A stretch of DNA of 64,000 bases from Cyanophora paradoxa (lineage: Eukaryota; Glaucocystophyceae; Cyanophorales; Cyanophoraceae), in NCBI GenBank assembly GCA_004431415.1, contig QPMI01000521.1:62001-126000 (forward strand), in the 5' to 3' direction. The position numbers were made by a program, and so were the translations under genes. Shown in pieces: positions 53,893 to 64,000 of the stretch. Position 1 is the first letter of the stretch, and each line of letters begins with the position of its first letter. Under the pieces are notes generated by a model that searched no databases, was not told the DNA's origin, and worked only from the letters and a program-made list of their open reading frames with translations.

Positions 53893-55279
53893 TCAGGGCT
53901 CCGAGACGACCTCAAAAGCCCCGCCGCCGCTACGGGGGGCGCAGAAGTCCGACCCGGGGCCGCCCTCGCAGGCCGCGCAGCCCTCGCCGGCGGCGCACGC
54001 GTCGATCCGCCGCTGCTCGCGCGGCGTCAGTCGCGCTAAGAAGAAGAAGGAGAAGGAGAGTGGGGGGGAAGGCCCGGGTCGGGCGCGCCTGCATGAGCTG
54101 GACGAGGAGCTCGTCGACCCCCAGCGGGGCGGCGACGATGTAGGAGAGGCCGGCGTGCTTCGCCGCCGCCTCGGCCGCGAGGCGCGGAATGTCCTCGCGC
54201 CAGTGGCGCCCCGCCGAGAGGAAGTAGGGCGCGACGACGACGGTGCGGCAGCCGGCGGCGGCGAGCTCCTCGAAGCCGTCCGCGATCGTCGGCGGGGCGA
54301 TCTCCATGTGCGCGATCGCCACGGCGCGGTAGGCGGGGCCCGCCGCGCGCCGAAAGAGCCGCGCAAAGTCCGACAGGGCCTCGTTCGACTCCTGGCGGCG
54401 GCTCCCGTGGTCCACGATCAGGACGCCCGTCGTTGCGACGTCCAAGGGGGCGCGCGGCGCGGCGGCCACGGCGGCGGCGGAAGAGGAGGAGGAGGGTGAG
54501 GATGCGGGGGCGGGGACGGGGGCGGGGGCGGGGGCGGAGGCGGCCGCCGCCGCAGCCGACGCTTCGGCGGACGCGGCGGCGGCCGAGGCGGCAAATGAGG
54601 ACGTCGCCGCCGCTGCAGCCGCCGCCGCCGTGGCTGCTGCGGCTGCGGCTGCGGCTGCGGCGGGAGCGGCGGCATCGGCGGGCGAGCCGGAGAGGACGCG
54701 GCTTCCGTCCAAGACCTCCGCGTCGATCACATCGTCGTCGTCGCCGCCGTCCTTCGCTCCGGCGCTGGCGCTCCCGGGCTCCGTGAAGATGGACATCGCC
54801 TGCTTTGCGACGCGCACGGCCCGCGATATGTCACCGAAGACCTCCTTGGTCTTTTCCGTGGACGGCACGCTGTCCTTCAAGGTCGGCTGCGCGCCGCTCA
54901 GCGGCGGCAGCGGGGAGCGCAGGGCGGCCGCACGTCGCCTCTGAACAGCTCGAAGACCTGCTCCACCTTCTGGAAGGCAGACTGTGTCACCTCATCTGCG
55001 CGCCCATGAGATCAACAGGGCTGGCTCAGCGTGCTTCTTGGGCCGGGGCACGCCGAGCTCAGGATCCTCGTTGCCGATCCCGGGCTCCCCCTTCTTGCCT
55101 GAGCCGCCGGGTTGCTCGGCGCTCGCACATACGAACCACCGCTGATCGGCACGCCGGGACCGAGGCAGCGCAACCGGGGCGTGTATCCGCAATCTAGGCC
55201 GAGTCAGGCGCCACAGGCGACGCTTAGAGAGGGTCCTGCGCACCTGGCGGCAGCCGTACGCGCCTTCGGTGCATTCCAC
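53893..55279 (-). CDS. SIRB: Sirohydrochlorin ferrochelatase (plant SirB type), plastid
   Basis: This enzyme inserts Fe2+ into sirohydrochlorin, the last step of siroheme synthesis for nitrite and sulfite reductases. The catalytic CbiX-type domain reads TTGVLIVDHGSRRQESNEAL, SDFARLFRRA, VAIAHMEIAPPTIADGFEEL, CRTVVVAPYFLSAGRHWRED and LSYIVAAPLGVDELLVQLM. The His of VDHGSR and the Glu-containing HMEIAPP are metal-site residues. The C-terminal RIDACAAGEGCAACEGG ... DFCAP supplies the Cys set of the plant 2Fe-2S site. Between leader and enzyme lies an Ala-rich tract (about 54,500-54,670). The leader exon (MECTEGAYGCRQVRRTLSKR) can be joined by a GC donor to EVTQSAFQKVEQVFELFRGD, so the start at 55279 is a reasonable but unproven choice. 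Confidence 0.8.
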
Positions 55280-55676
55280 ACGGGACGCCCGAGCGGCACA
55301 GCCGGCGGCGCTGCGAACGCGGCCGCGCGCGGCTCAGGCTGCAGGCGATTCATCGAATGCCCGCTTAAGCTTCTGCACTGTGCAGACGAGGGGGAAGGCT
55401 GGACGAACAGAGCTAGCTGCCGCGGGGATACACGAGCCGATCGGTTTCGATCCGGGCATCCGAATTCGAGGAGCCAGCGTTGGCCCCATCAGTTCCCCTC
55501 CCTTTGGTGTTCTCTTTCCGAGATCAATTTCATGTGCGGCGCCCCACTAGCTCGCACCGTCCCAACAGCGCAAGGCGGCAGAAAGGAACGGACTTGCTAC
55601 TCTGACAATTTTAAGCCTACTAGTGACTGGATCCCCTCACGTGCGTGGGAAGCTAAAGAGCGCTGGCCGCGCTGAG
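55280..55676. other. Intergenic region upstream of SirB
   Basis: No gene is supported. The frames here are short and low-quality. It holds the 5' flank of SirB and the 3' flank of RSP3. Confidence 0.4.
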
Positions 55677-57266
55677 CTAGCTGGACTCCTCCGCGGGCGC
55701 TTCGCCGCCCTCGACGCCCTCGCCCTCCGCCTCGGCCTGCTCGGCCTCCTCGGCCGCGCGCTCCGCGGCGAGGCGCTCCTCCTCCTCCCTCCGAATGCGG
55801 TCCTCCTCCTCCTGCTTCTTCCGCAGCTCCTCGGCGATGCGGCGCTCCTCCTCCTCCCGGATGCGTTGCCGGTCCGCCGCCCGCCGCTCGGGCCCCAGCG
55901 CGAGCGCCCGCTTGATGACGTCTGCGCGGGGCGGGCGCCGTCAGGGGCCGGGTCCCAGGCGGGGCGGGGCGCAGGGCGCGGGGGCCGGGGCGGGGCGGAC
56001 CGTCGACGAGGGCCTGGGTGGCGGCCTTCTTCTCGATCTTCTCGACGGCGCGCTCGGTGAGCCAGGGCATGAAGGCGTCCTCGACCTCCTTGACCACGGG
56101 GTCGTAGAAGAAGCCGGCGTCGGCGAGCCCGTCGAAGACGCCCGCCACGAGGTCCCGCACGTAGTTCTTCGAGTACATCGTCGCCGCCACCTTCTCCCGC
56201 ACCTGCTTCTCCCGCGCCAGCCGCGCCCGCTCCTGGGCCAGCCGCCGCTCCTTCTCCTCGTACCGCCGGCGCTCCGCCGCCTCCATGCGCTGCACCTCGG
56301 CCAGCTCCGCGTGGCGGATCTGGTCGAACTCGTCCTGCGCCCCCGCGCGGTCAGGCGCGCGGCCCCGGCGGGGAGGAAGGGGAGCGAGGAGGGGGGCGGA
56401 CCTGGTGCGCCCGGATGGCGGAGAGCTCCTCCTCCTCTAGCACCTCCATCATGCTCTGCTCCAGCACCTTGCCCACCAGCACCTCCAGTATCGGTTCCAC
56501 CTCCAAATCGAAGTTGAAGAGATCCCCATCCTCGATCTGGGTCTGCGCGTCCACTCCCGTCTTCTTCGGGACGAAGAGCGGGGTGGGCGGCCTGAGGGGG
56601 CGAAGCGGTCAGAAACCGTTAGCTAGCGCAAGGCGCGCGCGGGGGACGGCCGGAGCGTACCTATCCATGAAAAGATCAGTCTGCGTGTCAGCGTCCTGCT
56701 CCGGCACTCGGTCAGCCAACTCCTCGAGGTAGTTCTCGGTTTGGACATCGATATCTGTCGAGCCAAGCAGGGTCAAGGCCCAAAAGAGAGAGAAACTCCA
56801 GAAATAGGAAGTATCGCACGTTTCCGACCCTCAACGGGGTCTGGCGTCTGCTGCATGTTGGTCGTGTCGCGCATCGTCCTCATCTTCCGGGTCTGCGTCG
56901 AGTCCTTCTTCGTTGTGCTCTTGCTAAGATCTGGCTGGGTCGTCTGCGAGGCAGCCGGCGTTAGCGGGGCAGGGGCAGGCGCGGGGCGTGAACGAAGAAC
57001 AGGTCTACCGTCGGGAGGAGCTGGGATGCATAGGTGTTGCCGCGCACGACGCGCTTATCGAACATAATGTTGGAAGGCGGTGCCGGCCTGCGTTGCGGCA
57101 CATTCTCAGCGCCCCGCGGCGGCCGGGACGCGACCTATCCCAAAATACCCAACTCGAGAACGCACTCATTTGGCTCCCTGTACTTCTTCCTGTTCTGCAC
57201 GGCTCGAGGCTCTGATGCGAATGTATACGACGCCTTCGCCGGCGCAGCTACGTCGGCTGCCGCCAT
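55677..57266 (-). CDS. RSP3: Radial spoke head protein 3 (RSP3), flagellar
   Basis: RSP3 anchors radial spokes to axonemal doublets and binds PKA through an AKAP helix. ATG 57266 gives MAAADVAAPAKASYTFASEP and RAVQNRKKYREPNE. Next come NIMFDKRVVRGNTYASQLLP, QTTQPDLSKSTTKKDSTQTR, DIDVQTENYLEELADRVPEQ and DADTQTDLFMDR. The core is LFNFDLEVEPILEVLVGKVL, EQSMMEVLEEEELSAIRAHQ, DEFDQIRHAELAEVQRMEAA, KNYVRDLVAGVFDGLADAGF and FYDPVVKEVEDAFMPWLTER. The C-terminus is a charged coiled coil ending GEAPAEESS. All family landmarks are present in order, so the protein looks complete. It implies a motile 9+2 flagellum. Confidence 0.92.
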
Positions 57267-57899
57267 GTTATCTTACGGAGGCCGAGCTCCCTGCTCCGAG
57301 TCTTCTCGCGTCCCCCGGCTTGTTCCGGTTACTCCAGTCGACAACGCTCACTGTTTGCTAGCTAGAGCGTCCCTGCTGCTGGGCTTTGGGCGCTGCTCTG
57401 GTTGCTGTTTCGGCACCTGTTTTGGATTACCTGGTATCCCCCCAACATTGCGGTATCCCAACCAGCACCTTCAGTTCGATCCGCGGCCCAGCCAGACTGC
57501 TCGCGACGCATTAGCTCTACGCGCAATGCATAAAAAACACCGCGGGGCCCAGAAAAGCATCGCAGCTACGGACGCGCGCGCCGACTGAGTGCACGCGATG
57601 CACGATGAGCGCAGCGCATTCAATGGTCTAATTTGCAGCGTCCGATTTCGAAGGACGCGGTATTGTAGCTTGCCGTCCGCCCCGCGGCTTGCTATAGCTA
57701 GCCAAGTAGCGCTCGAGAGAGCTCGGTGGCTTAGCGCGCGCTAGCTTCTGACTACTCGACGACATCGTCAGCGTTTTCCTGCACTGCGACACAGCAGCAG
57801 ACGCTGAGCTACAGCTGTAGCTGGCAGCGGCGCTCTAGATCTGGCGCTGGCGCCGGCACCTCGGCCAGCGGCCGCCGCAGTGCGGCAACTACGCCGTAG
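57267..57899. other. Intergenic region between RSP3 and ArsM
   Basis: No gene is supported. It contains a perfect 16 bp palindrome AGCTACAGCTGTAGCT at 57807-57822 and several GCTAGC-type palindromes. It serves as the RSP3 promoter side and the ArsM 3' flank. Confidence 0.45.
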
Positions 57900-59946
57900 C
57901 TAGCAGCACGCGCCCGGGGCGCAGCAGCTGACGGAGGCCTCGTTCTCGTCGTCGGGGGCGGCACCGCCCGCGCCGCACGCCGCGAAGAGGCCCTGGTGCG
58001 GCCCCCGCTCCGTGACCTGCCACCAGAGGCGCCCCTTTCAGCACTGGCCCAGACGAAAAGAGATCGGGTCAGATCGGACGGCTCGCCTCGAAGTGGGGCC
58101 CGAAGCGCGTCTGCGACAGCATGTCCGCCGTGTTGCCTGGGACCGGGAACTCAGGCCAGGGCGGGGCGGGGCGGGGCGGGGAGAGTGCGGGCACCGCAGA
58201 CGGGGAGGGCCTGCCCCGTGGGGAACGTGTGGTGGTCGTCCAGCACGAAGGCGTCCCTGGCGCCCCGTCTCAGGTGAGCTCAGCTGAGCCGAGCTGGAAG
58301 GTAGCTCCCGGGCGCACGGGAGGCCGGGGAGGGTGCCGCGGTAGGCGGCGGTCTGCCCGAACTCCTCGCACCGGTCCTCCAGCGACCCGATCTTGAACGC
58401 CCGGACTGCCGCCCGGTCAGCCGGCGCTGGGCGGGGGATGCGAAGATGTGCGGGCGGGGCCCGGCCCGGCGCACTCGTGTAGCTGCGGAACTTGATGGGC
58501 CCGACCTGCGCGCGGGGCAGAGCGTAAGTGAACGCGCGGAGGCACCGATTTCGGATTCGAGGCCGCCGGGCGGACCTTTTGCTGGACCTCGTCGTTTTGG
58601 ATGGAGATGCGGGACGACTTCATGACGCGCACGTCGGGGAAGCCCGAGCGCGCCATCATCCTGCGCCCCCGCCCCCTCCGGGCGTCAGACTTAGGCCCGC
58701 GCAGCGAGCCCCGCGCGCCGGCGCCGGGGTCCGTCCTAGCTAGCGCTAGCTAAAGCAGGCCATCCCCGGCGCGTACGGCCGGGCCCGCCCCGCCCCGCCC
58801 GTCTCGGCCCTTCAAGGCTTATCAGCGAGCTTAGGGGCGGCTGGCCGCACCGTCGGAAGTCCTCGACGTAGAGAGCGCCCGAGAGGCACTCCCCGTACAG
58901 CACCTTGTCCTGCTTCATGTGCTCCGGTACCCGCCGGTCCCTGCCCACGGTGAACGGTGAGCCGCCCCGCGACGTCTCGGGCGGGGGAGAGGAGGGAAGG
59001 CGGGCACGCGAAGACGTCCGAGAAGTAGAGCTCCCCGCCCGGCTTCAGGACGCGGAAGATCTCGTCGAAGACCTGCGGGAGGCCGCCGAGGGTAAGATAG
59101 CACTGCCTGGTTCCTTGAAACGGGCCGCAGAGCCCCGCGCCTTCTGCTTGTTGGCGGAGAGGTTGATGACGCAGTTGCTGATGACGACGTCGACGGAGGC
59201 GTCGGCGATGCCACACGCGCGCAGGTCCTCGATGATGCCCTGGCACGCAGTCGGCCGCCCGGCCCGCGCGGGCGACGGCGGCGCGGGCGGCCCGGCGGGC
59301 GCGCGGGCGGGGGCACCTTGCGGAAGTCGACGATCGGGGCGCCGTAGCCAAACTGGCGCGTGTGGTAGTCGATGTGCCGGCGCGCCACCTCCAGCTGCTC
59401 GTCCGTCATGTCCACTGCGCGGCCGATCAGACCGGGCCCTGAGTGCACGGCCTCAGGCGCCGCGCCGGCGAACCGCCGATGACCCGGCCCGTCGGGCCCG
59501 TCAGGGCGCTGCAGACGTAGCTGTCGCGACCGGTTCCGCATCCGAGGTCGAGCACAACCTGCGGCGCGCGCCCCCCCGCCTCAGCGCCCGAGATACGCCC
59601 ACCCCCAAATCGATTCGACGCACCCGGCCCTCCAGATTGTCAGGGATCGGCGAGCCGCAGCCGTAGAACTGAATTACTAGTAAGCCAAGAGCGCAAGGCG
59701 CATGAGGCGCGCGGGGTGGGCGGACCTTAGACAGGACTTCTTCGTGGATCCGCGAGAGGATTTTGCTGCGGCGCGGACGCGTCCTTAGCTACGAGCGAGG
59801 CGCCCGAAGCTCGAGCGAACGAACCGAGTCTCTGTGCTGGGGGCATCGCCGAGCACGCAGGCGTTCGTCTTAAGATCCGCCCCGGTCTTCAGGTCCTTCC
59901 CGTAGTAATCGCTGACCGTCGCACGTACAGATTCCTCGCTCGCCAT
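57900..59946 (-). CDS. ARSM: Arsenite S-adenosylmethyltransferase
   Basis: ArsM methylates As(III) with SAM to methylated and volatile arsenicals. ATG 59946 gives MASEESVRATVSDYYGKDLK, then TNACVLGD. Next come FYGCGSPIPDNLEGR, VVLDLGCGTGRDSYVCSAL (SAM motif with the conserved Cys), TGPTGHVIG, GIDMTDEQLEVARRHIDYHT, IEDLRACGIADASVDVVISN, CVINLSANKQK, VFDEIFRVLKPGGELYFSDV, RRVPEHMKQDKVLYGECLSG and ALYVEDFRR. The end carries LEDRCEEFGQTAAYRGTLPG, LDDHHTFPTGQALPVCGNTA and FAACGAGGAAPDDENEASVS followed by CCAPGACC at the stop (57900). The three arsenic-binding cysteines (ACVLG, ISNCV and the GECLSG/CGNTA region) are kept. Neighbours show no arsenic operon logic. Confidence 0.88.
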
Positions 59947-60142
59947 CGTATTCGCGTGTACGTAGGGAAGAAAGGGTCTTGCCGCCCGCCGTTCCGCACG
60001 CGCGGCCTTTCCGGGGTACGCAGTTCGACCGCAGGTTCGGTCGCGGGTGCGCCGAGAGAGCTCGCATAGGGGCGCCGCGCTTCGACAAACGAGTCATTTT
60101 AACGCTCCTGCGGCAGTTCACCGGAGAGCAGGCTCAGCAAAA
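59947..60142. promoter_or_regulatory. Divergent promoter region of ArsM and glucan phosphorylase
   Basis: The 196 bp between the two ATGs must hold both promoters. No TATA box is visible. Confidence 0.4.
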
Positions 60143-63047
60143 ATGTCGGGACTCGGCGGACGGACTGCTAGCTTCAAGGACCTCGCGTCCGGCGGCTCGA
60201 CGTCGGCACCGGATCAGAGGCCGAGGGCGATTCCGGGGATGGGTTCGAAGGTCATGTCCTTCGGCACTCTCTCGGCGGACGCCGCGACCGAGGAGTCCCG
60301 CCGCGAGCTCATGTGGCAGCTGATGTCGTCGTGTACGTGCCCTCACCGCCTTATAGAACGGATTCTAATTGCCATAAGTGCCGCGCCCGCTGTCTCGCCC
60401 TTTCGTCCGGATGTTGGCTGATTCGCTTCTCCCCATGCACCCGTCTCGCCCGTCCTCTTCGCCCGTCCTCGCCCGTTCCGTTCCTTCCTTCTCTCTGTTC
60501 CGTCATTCGGTGCTTCCCCGTAGACCTGCCGCGCGACGTGGAGTCCATTCAGGTAAGGGCGTCGCCCGCCCCGCTCCCCAGCCCGCAGCGGCGCCCGTTT
60601 AGAGGTGCGCGCAGCGTTACATCGTGAACCACATCGAGTACAGCCTCGCGCGTACGCGCTACAACTTCGACAACTACGGCTGTTACCAGGCGACGGCGCT
60701 CTCCGTGCGCGACCGCCTCATCGAGACCTTCAACGACACGAAGCAGTTCTTCGACGAGGCCAACCCGAAGATGTGCTACTACCTCTCCATGGAGTTCCTC
60801 ATGGGCCGCTCCCTCCAGAACGCCCTCTACAACCTCGGTCTTAAGGACAAGTACTCGGAGGCCCTCACGCAGCTCGGCTTCCAGCTTGAGGACCTGTACG
60901 AGCTCGAGAAGGACGCCGCTCTCGGCAACGGCGGTGCGCGCCGCCGGCCGCAGATGGTCGCTCCTCTCGCGGTCGCCCTGACCCGCCGCAGGTCTCGGCC
61001 GCCTCGCCGCGTGCTTCCTGGACTCTATGGCGACCCAGAACTACCCGGCCTGGGGCTACGGCATCCGCTACAAGTACGGCATGTTCAAGCAGGTAACTCA
61101 CGGCGCCGCGTTGCCGTTTCGCGCGCCGCGCGCGAACCGACCGCCGCCACAGGGCATCATGGACGGGTACCAGATCGAGGGCCCGGACTACTGGCTTCAG
61201 AACGGCAACCCGTGGGAGGTCCCCCGCCTCGACCTCGTGTACCCCGTCCGCTTCTACGGGTGCCAACCCTCGCCCGGGCCCTCTCTCCGCGCCGGCTGAG
61301 CGCCAGGCCCGCAGCACCGTCCGCCAGGAGCGCGGCCGCGCGGTCTGGGAGGGTGGCGAGATCGTCGAGGTGCGCGGGGTCGAATCCGGGCGGCTCGCGA
61401 TTGCCTTTTCCTTCCTTATCCGTCCTTCCTTAGGCCCTCGCCTACGACAACCCGATCCCCGGGTACGACACGTACAACTGCATCAACCTCCGCCTCTGGT
61501 CCGGCAAGCCCGGCAAGGAGTTCGACCTCGCCTCCTTCAACGAGGGTTCGAATCCCCGCGACGCCCTTTGGTTCCCTTCGCCGCCCTGATTCCCGCCCGC
61601 CAGGTGACTACGTCAAGGCCATCGAGGCGAAGCAGCGCTCGGAGAACATCTCCTCCGGTACCCCTCCCACGAGGCCTCTTCCCCTTCCTTCCCCCTCGCG
61701 CTCTGATCACCCCCCTCCCGGCAGTGCTGTACCCGAACGACCACACGGACCAGGGCAAGGAGCTCCGCCTCCGCCAGCAGTACTTCTTCGTGTCGGCCAC
61801 CCTCCAGGCGCGCCTTCCCCCTCCTTTCCCCCGCGTCCTCTTCCCCGCCTCGCTCACTCCCCTCGCGCAGGACGTGATCAAGCGCTTCAAGGGCCGGTAC
61901 CAATCCAACCCCAACTGGAAGGAGTTCCCCACCAAGGTACGCGCGAACCCCCCCCCCCCCCCCTCTTCCTCGCCCCGCTTCGCTTCAAATCTAACGGGCC
62001 CCGCCCTCGCCCGCCCGGCAGGTCGCGATCCAGCTCAACGACACGCACCCGACCATCGGCATCCCGGAGCTCATGCGCATCCTCATGGACCTCGAGGGCC
62101 TCTCCTGGGACGAGGCCTGGGCCATCACCGAGGTGCCCCCTTCTTCTTCTCCCCCCCTCTCTTTTTTCTCCTTTTTCTTCCTCGCTGACCCGCTTTCGTT
62201 CTTCTGTCCGCAGGCGACCTTCGGGTACACGAACCACACCGTGCTGCCGGAGGCCCTCGAGAAGTGGAGCGTGCCTCTCTTCCAGTCCCTCCTCCCCCGC
62301 CACCTCCAGGTACCCCCCTCCCGTTTGGTTCCCCCCTCTCCCCGCTGACGCGTACCCCGGCAGATCATCTACGACATCAACTGGAAGCTCATGCAGGCGG
62401 TTCAGGCGCGGTACCCCCGCGACTACGACCGCATGTCGCGCATGTCCATCATCGAGGAGGGCGACACCAAGGTATTCACCGTACCCCCCGCGCTCCCCCG
62501 CCTGGCCTAAGCCAAACGCGCGCAGAGCATCCGCATGGCGAACCTCGCCGTCGTCGGCTCGCACGCGACGAACGGCGTGGCGGCCCTCCACTCGGAGCTC
62601 GTCAAGAAGAACCTCTTCCCCGACTTCGTCGAGTTCTACGGGGCGCAGCGCTTCCAGAACAAGACGAACGGCGTGACGCCGCGCCGCTGGCTGCAGCAGA
62701 TCAACCCGGCGCTCACCGCGACCATCTCGAAGTGGCTCGGGACGTCCCAGTGGGTCGCCAATCTCGAGCTCCTCGCCGGCCTCCGCAAGTTCCAGGACAA
62801 CAAGGACCTTCAGAAGGAGTTCGAGGTCCGTCCGGCTCACCTGATCTGATCCGAGCTGCGTGATCTGATCTGATCCGATCTGATCTGATTTCTGCGCAGG
62901 ACGCGAAGCGGGAGGCGAAGGTGAAGCTCGCGGCGTACATCGAGAAGGCCAACGGCGTCAAGGTCTCCCCCGACGCCCTCTTCGACGTCCAGGTCCGTCT
63001 AGTACCCCTCGCGCCTTCACGTACCCCTAACCCGCCCTTTTTCGCAC

Positions 63048-63087
<40 letters not shown>

Positions 63088-64000
63088 AACATCCTCGGTG
63101 CCCCCGCTTTCCCTCGCACCAGCTTGGCTCGGCTCACTCGGCTCGCCCCGCAGGCATCATCGCGCGGTACAACAAAATCAAGTCGATGTCGCCGCAGGAC
63201 CGCAAGAACATCCAGCCCAAGGTGCGCGCACCGCGCGGGCCCGAACCCTGGCGTCCTCCCAGCCGACGCGCCCGCGCGCTCGCTCGCCCGCAGGTCTGCA
63301 TCCTGGGCGGGAAGGCGGCGCCGGGGTACTACATGGCGAAGCTCATCATCAAGCTGGCGAACGGCGTCGGCAAGCTGGTCAACAACGACCCCGACGTCGG
63401 CGACCTCCTCAAGGTCCGTCGTCGCAGTAGTACCCCCTCCCCCCCCCCCCCCCCCCCCAGAACCACCACGCCAACGCACCACCGCGCCGCCGCCGCCAGG
63501 TCGTCTTCCTGGCGAACTACAACGTGTCCCTGGCGTCCGTCATCATCCCCGCGAACGACATCTCGGAGCACATCTCCACCGCCGGTCCGCTCAGCTCGGC
63601 TCGCTCCGCTTAGCTTTTCTCCGCTTATTAGCTCCGCCCCGCTCCGCCCCGCAGGCACGGAGGCGTCGGGCACGTCGAACATGAAGTTCGTCATGAACGG
63701 CGGCCTCATCATCGGCACCCTCGACGGCGCCAACATCGAGGCCCGCCTTGATCCTCCTCCTCCCCTCCCCCATCCCCTCCTCTCAAGGGTGATCTGATGT
63801 GATCCGGCCTCAGATCCGCGAGGAGGGCGGCGACGACACCATGTTCATCTTCGGCCTCCTCACCGAGAAGGTAGCGAGCGCCCCCGCCTTTCTCTCTCAG
63901 AGCGCGTTCGGGCGCTGACGAGGCCCGTCCCTCCCTCCCTCCCGCACAGGTCGCCGAGGCGCAGCACAAGATGCGCTTCGACCCGCCCCCGATGGACGGC
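60143..64000 (+). CDS. Alpha-1,4-glucan (glycogen/starch) phosphorylase, 3' end beyond the window
   Basis: This PLP enzyme releases glucose 1-phosphate from alpha-glucans. ATG 60143 gives [20 protein letters not shown] with no evident transit peptide, so a cytosolic form is likely. Family blocks follow: [207 protein letters not shown] and [20 protein letters not shown], the last holding the PLP lysine. The L-type plastid insert is absent. At least 14 short introns interrupt the gene, several starting GTACCCC. It is truncated by the window edge after [11 protein letters not shown]. Confidence 0.92.

Overview
The window joins two very different kinds of DNA. Positions 1 to about 8,600 are AT-richer, intronless and densely packed with virus- or phage-like virion fibre genes. 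From about 8,700 to the end the DNA is very GC-rich, with intron-dense eukaryotic genes whose introns are short and often pyrimidine-rich. The host looks like a photosynthetic, flagellated unicellular alga. Plastid-type genes (TGD3-like lipid-import ATPase, sirohydrochlorin ferrochelatase, plant-type MsrA with a transit-like leader) indicate a plastid, radial spoke protein 3 indicates a 9+2 motile flagellum, and the phytochrome hybrid kinase has the domain order known from stramenopiles and fungi. A chromist-type alga (stramenopile or haptophyte) is my inference. Some introns are GC-AG and many donors read GTGCGC or GTACCCC.

Virus-like region (1-8,600): a 1,069-residue fibre protein with phage-tail-fibre repeats, many His-x-His motifs and an H-type-lectin-like tip; four paralogous smaller proteins with a common N-terminal part and different C-terminal tips (two C1q-like); a small phage-tail-cassette protein; an HNH-AP2 endonuclease on the opposite strand; and a short Ser/Pro-rich protein. 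Three of the four paralogs and the last gene are broken, each time by what looks like one missing base. All but one break can be placed at a short G or C run. Either this is an endogenous viral segment or the contig is chimeric.

Host region, left to right: phytochrome hybrid histidine kinase (+), TGD3-like ABC ATPase (-), nucleotide-sugar/triose-phosphate-type transporter (+), NOB1 pre-rRNA endonuclease (-), a fused pseudouridine-phosphate glycosidase and PfkB kinase (+), small heat-shock protein (+), C2-domain protein (+), MsrA (-), BtaA-like DUF3419 protein with a long disordered tail (+), F-box/LRR-like protein (-), TRANK1-like superfamily 1 helicase (-), a degenerate retroelement-like insertion, LRR protein (-), a CBM20-like/Cys-His protein (+), sirohydrochlorin ferrochelatase (-), RSP3 (-), arsenite methyltransferase (-) and alpha-glucan phosphorylase (+, running off the end).

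The host genes are an ordinary mixture with no operon-like logic. The most notable items are the broken, modular viral fibre cluster; a phytochrome whose GAF pocket has Cys-Cys where Cys-His is expected; a directly repeated 0.3 kb segment that carries the 3' ends of two other genes and brackets the sHSP and C2 genes; GC-AG and GTACCCC introns; and tRNA T-arm-like sequences inside introns.
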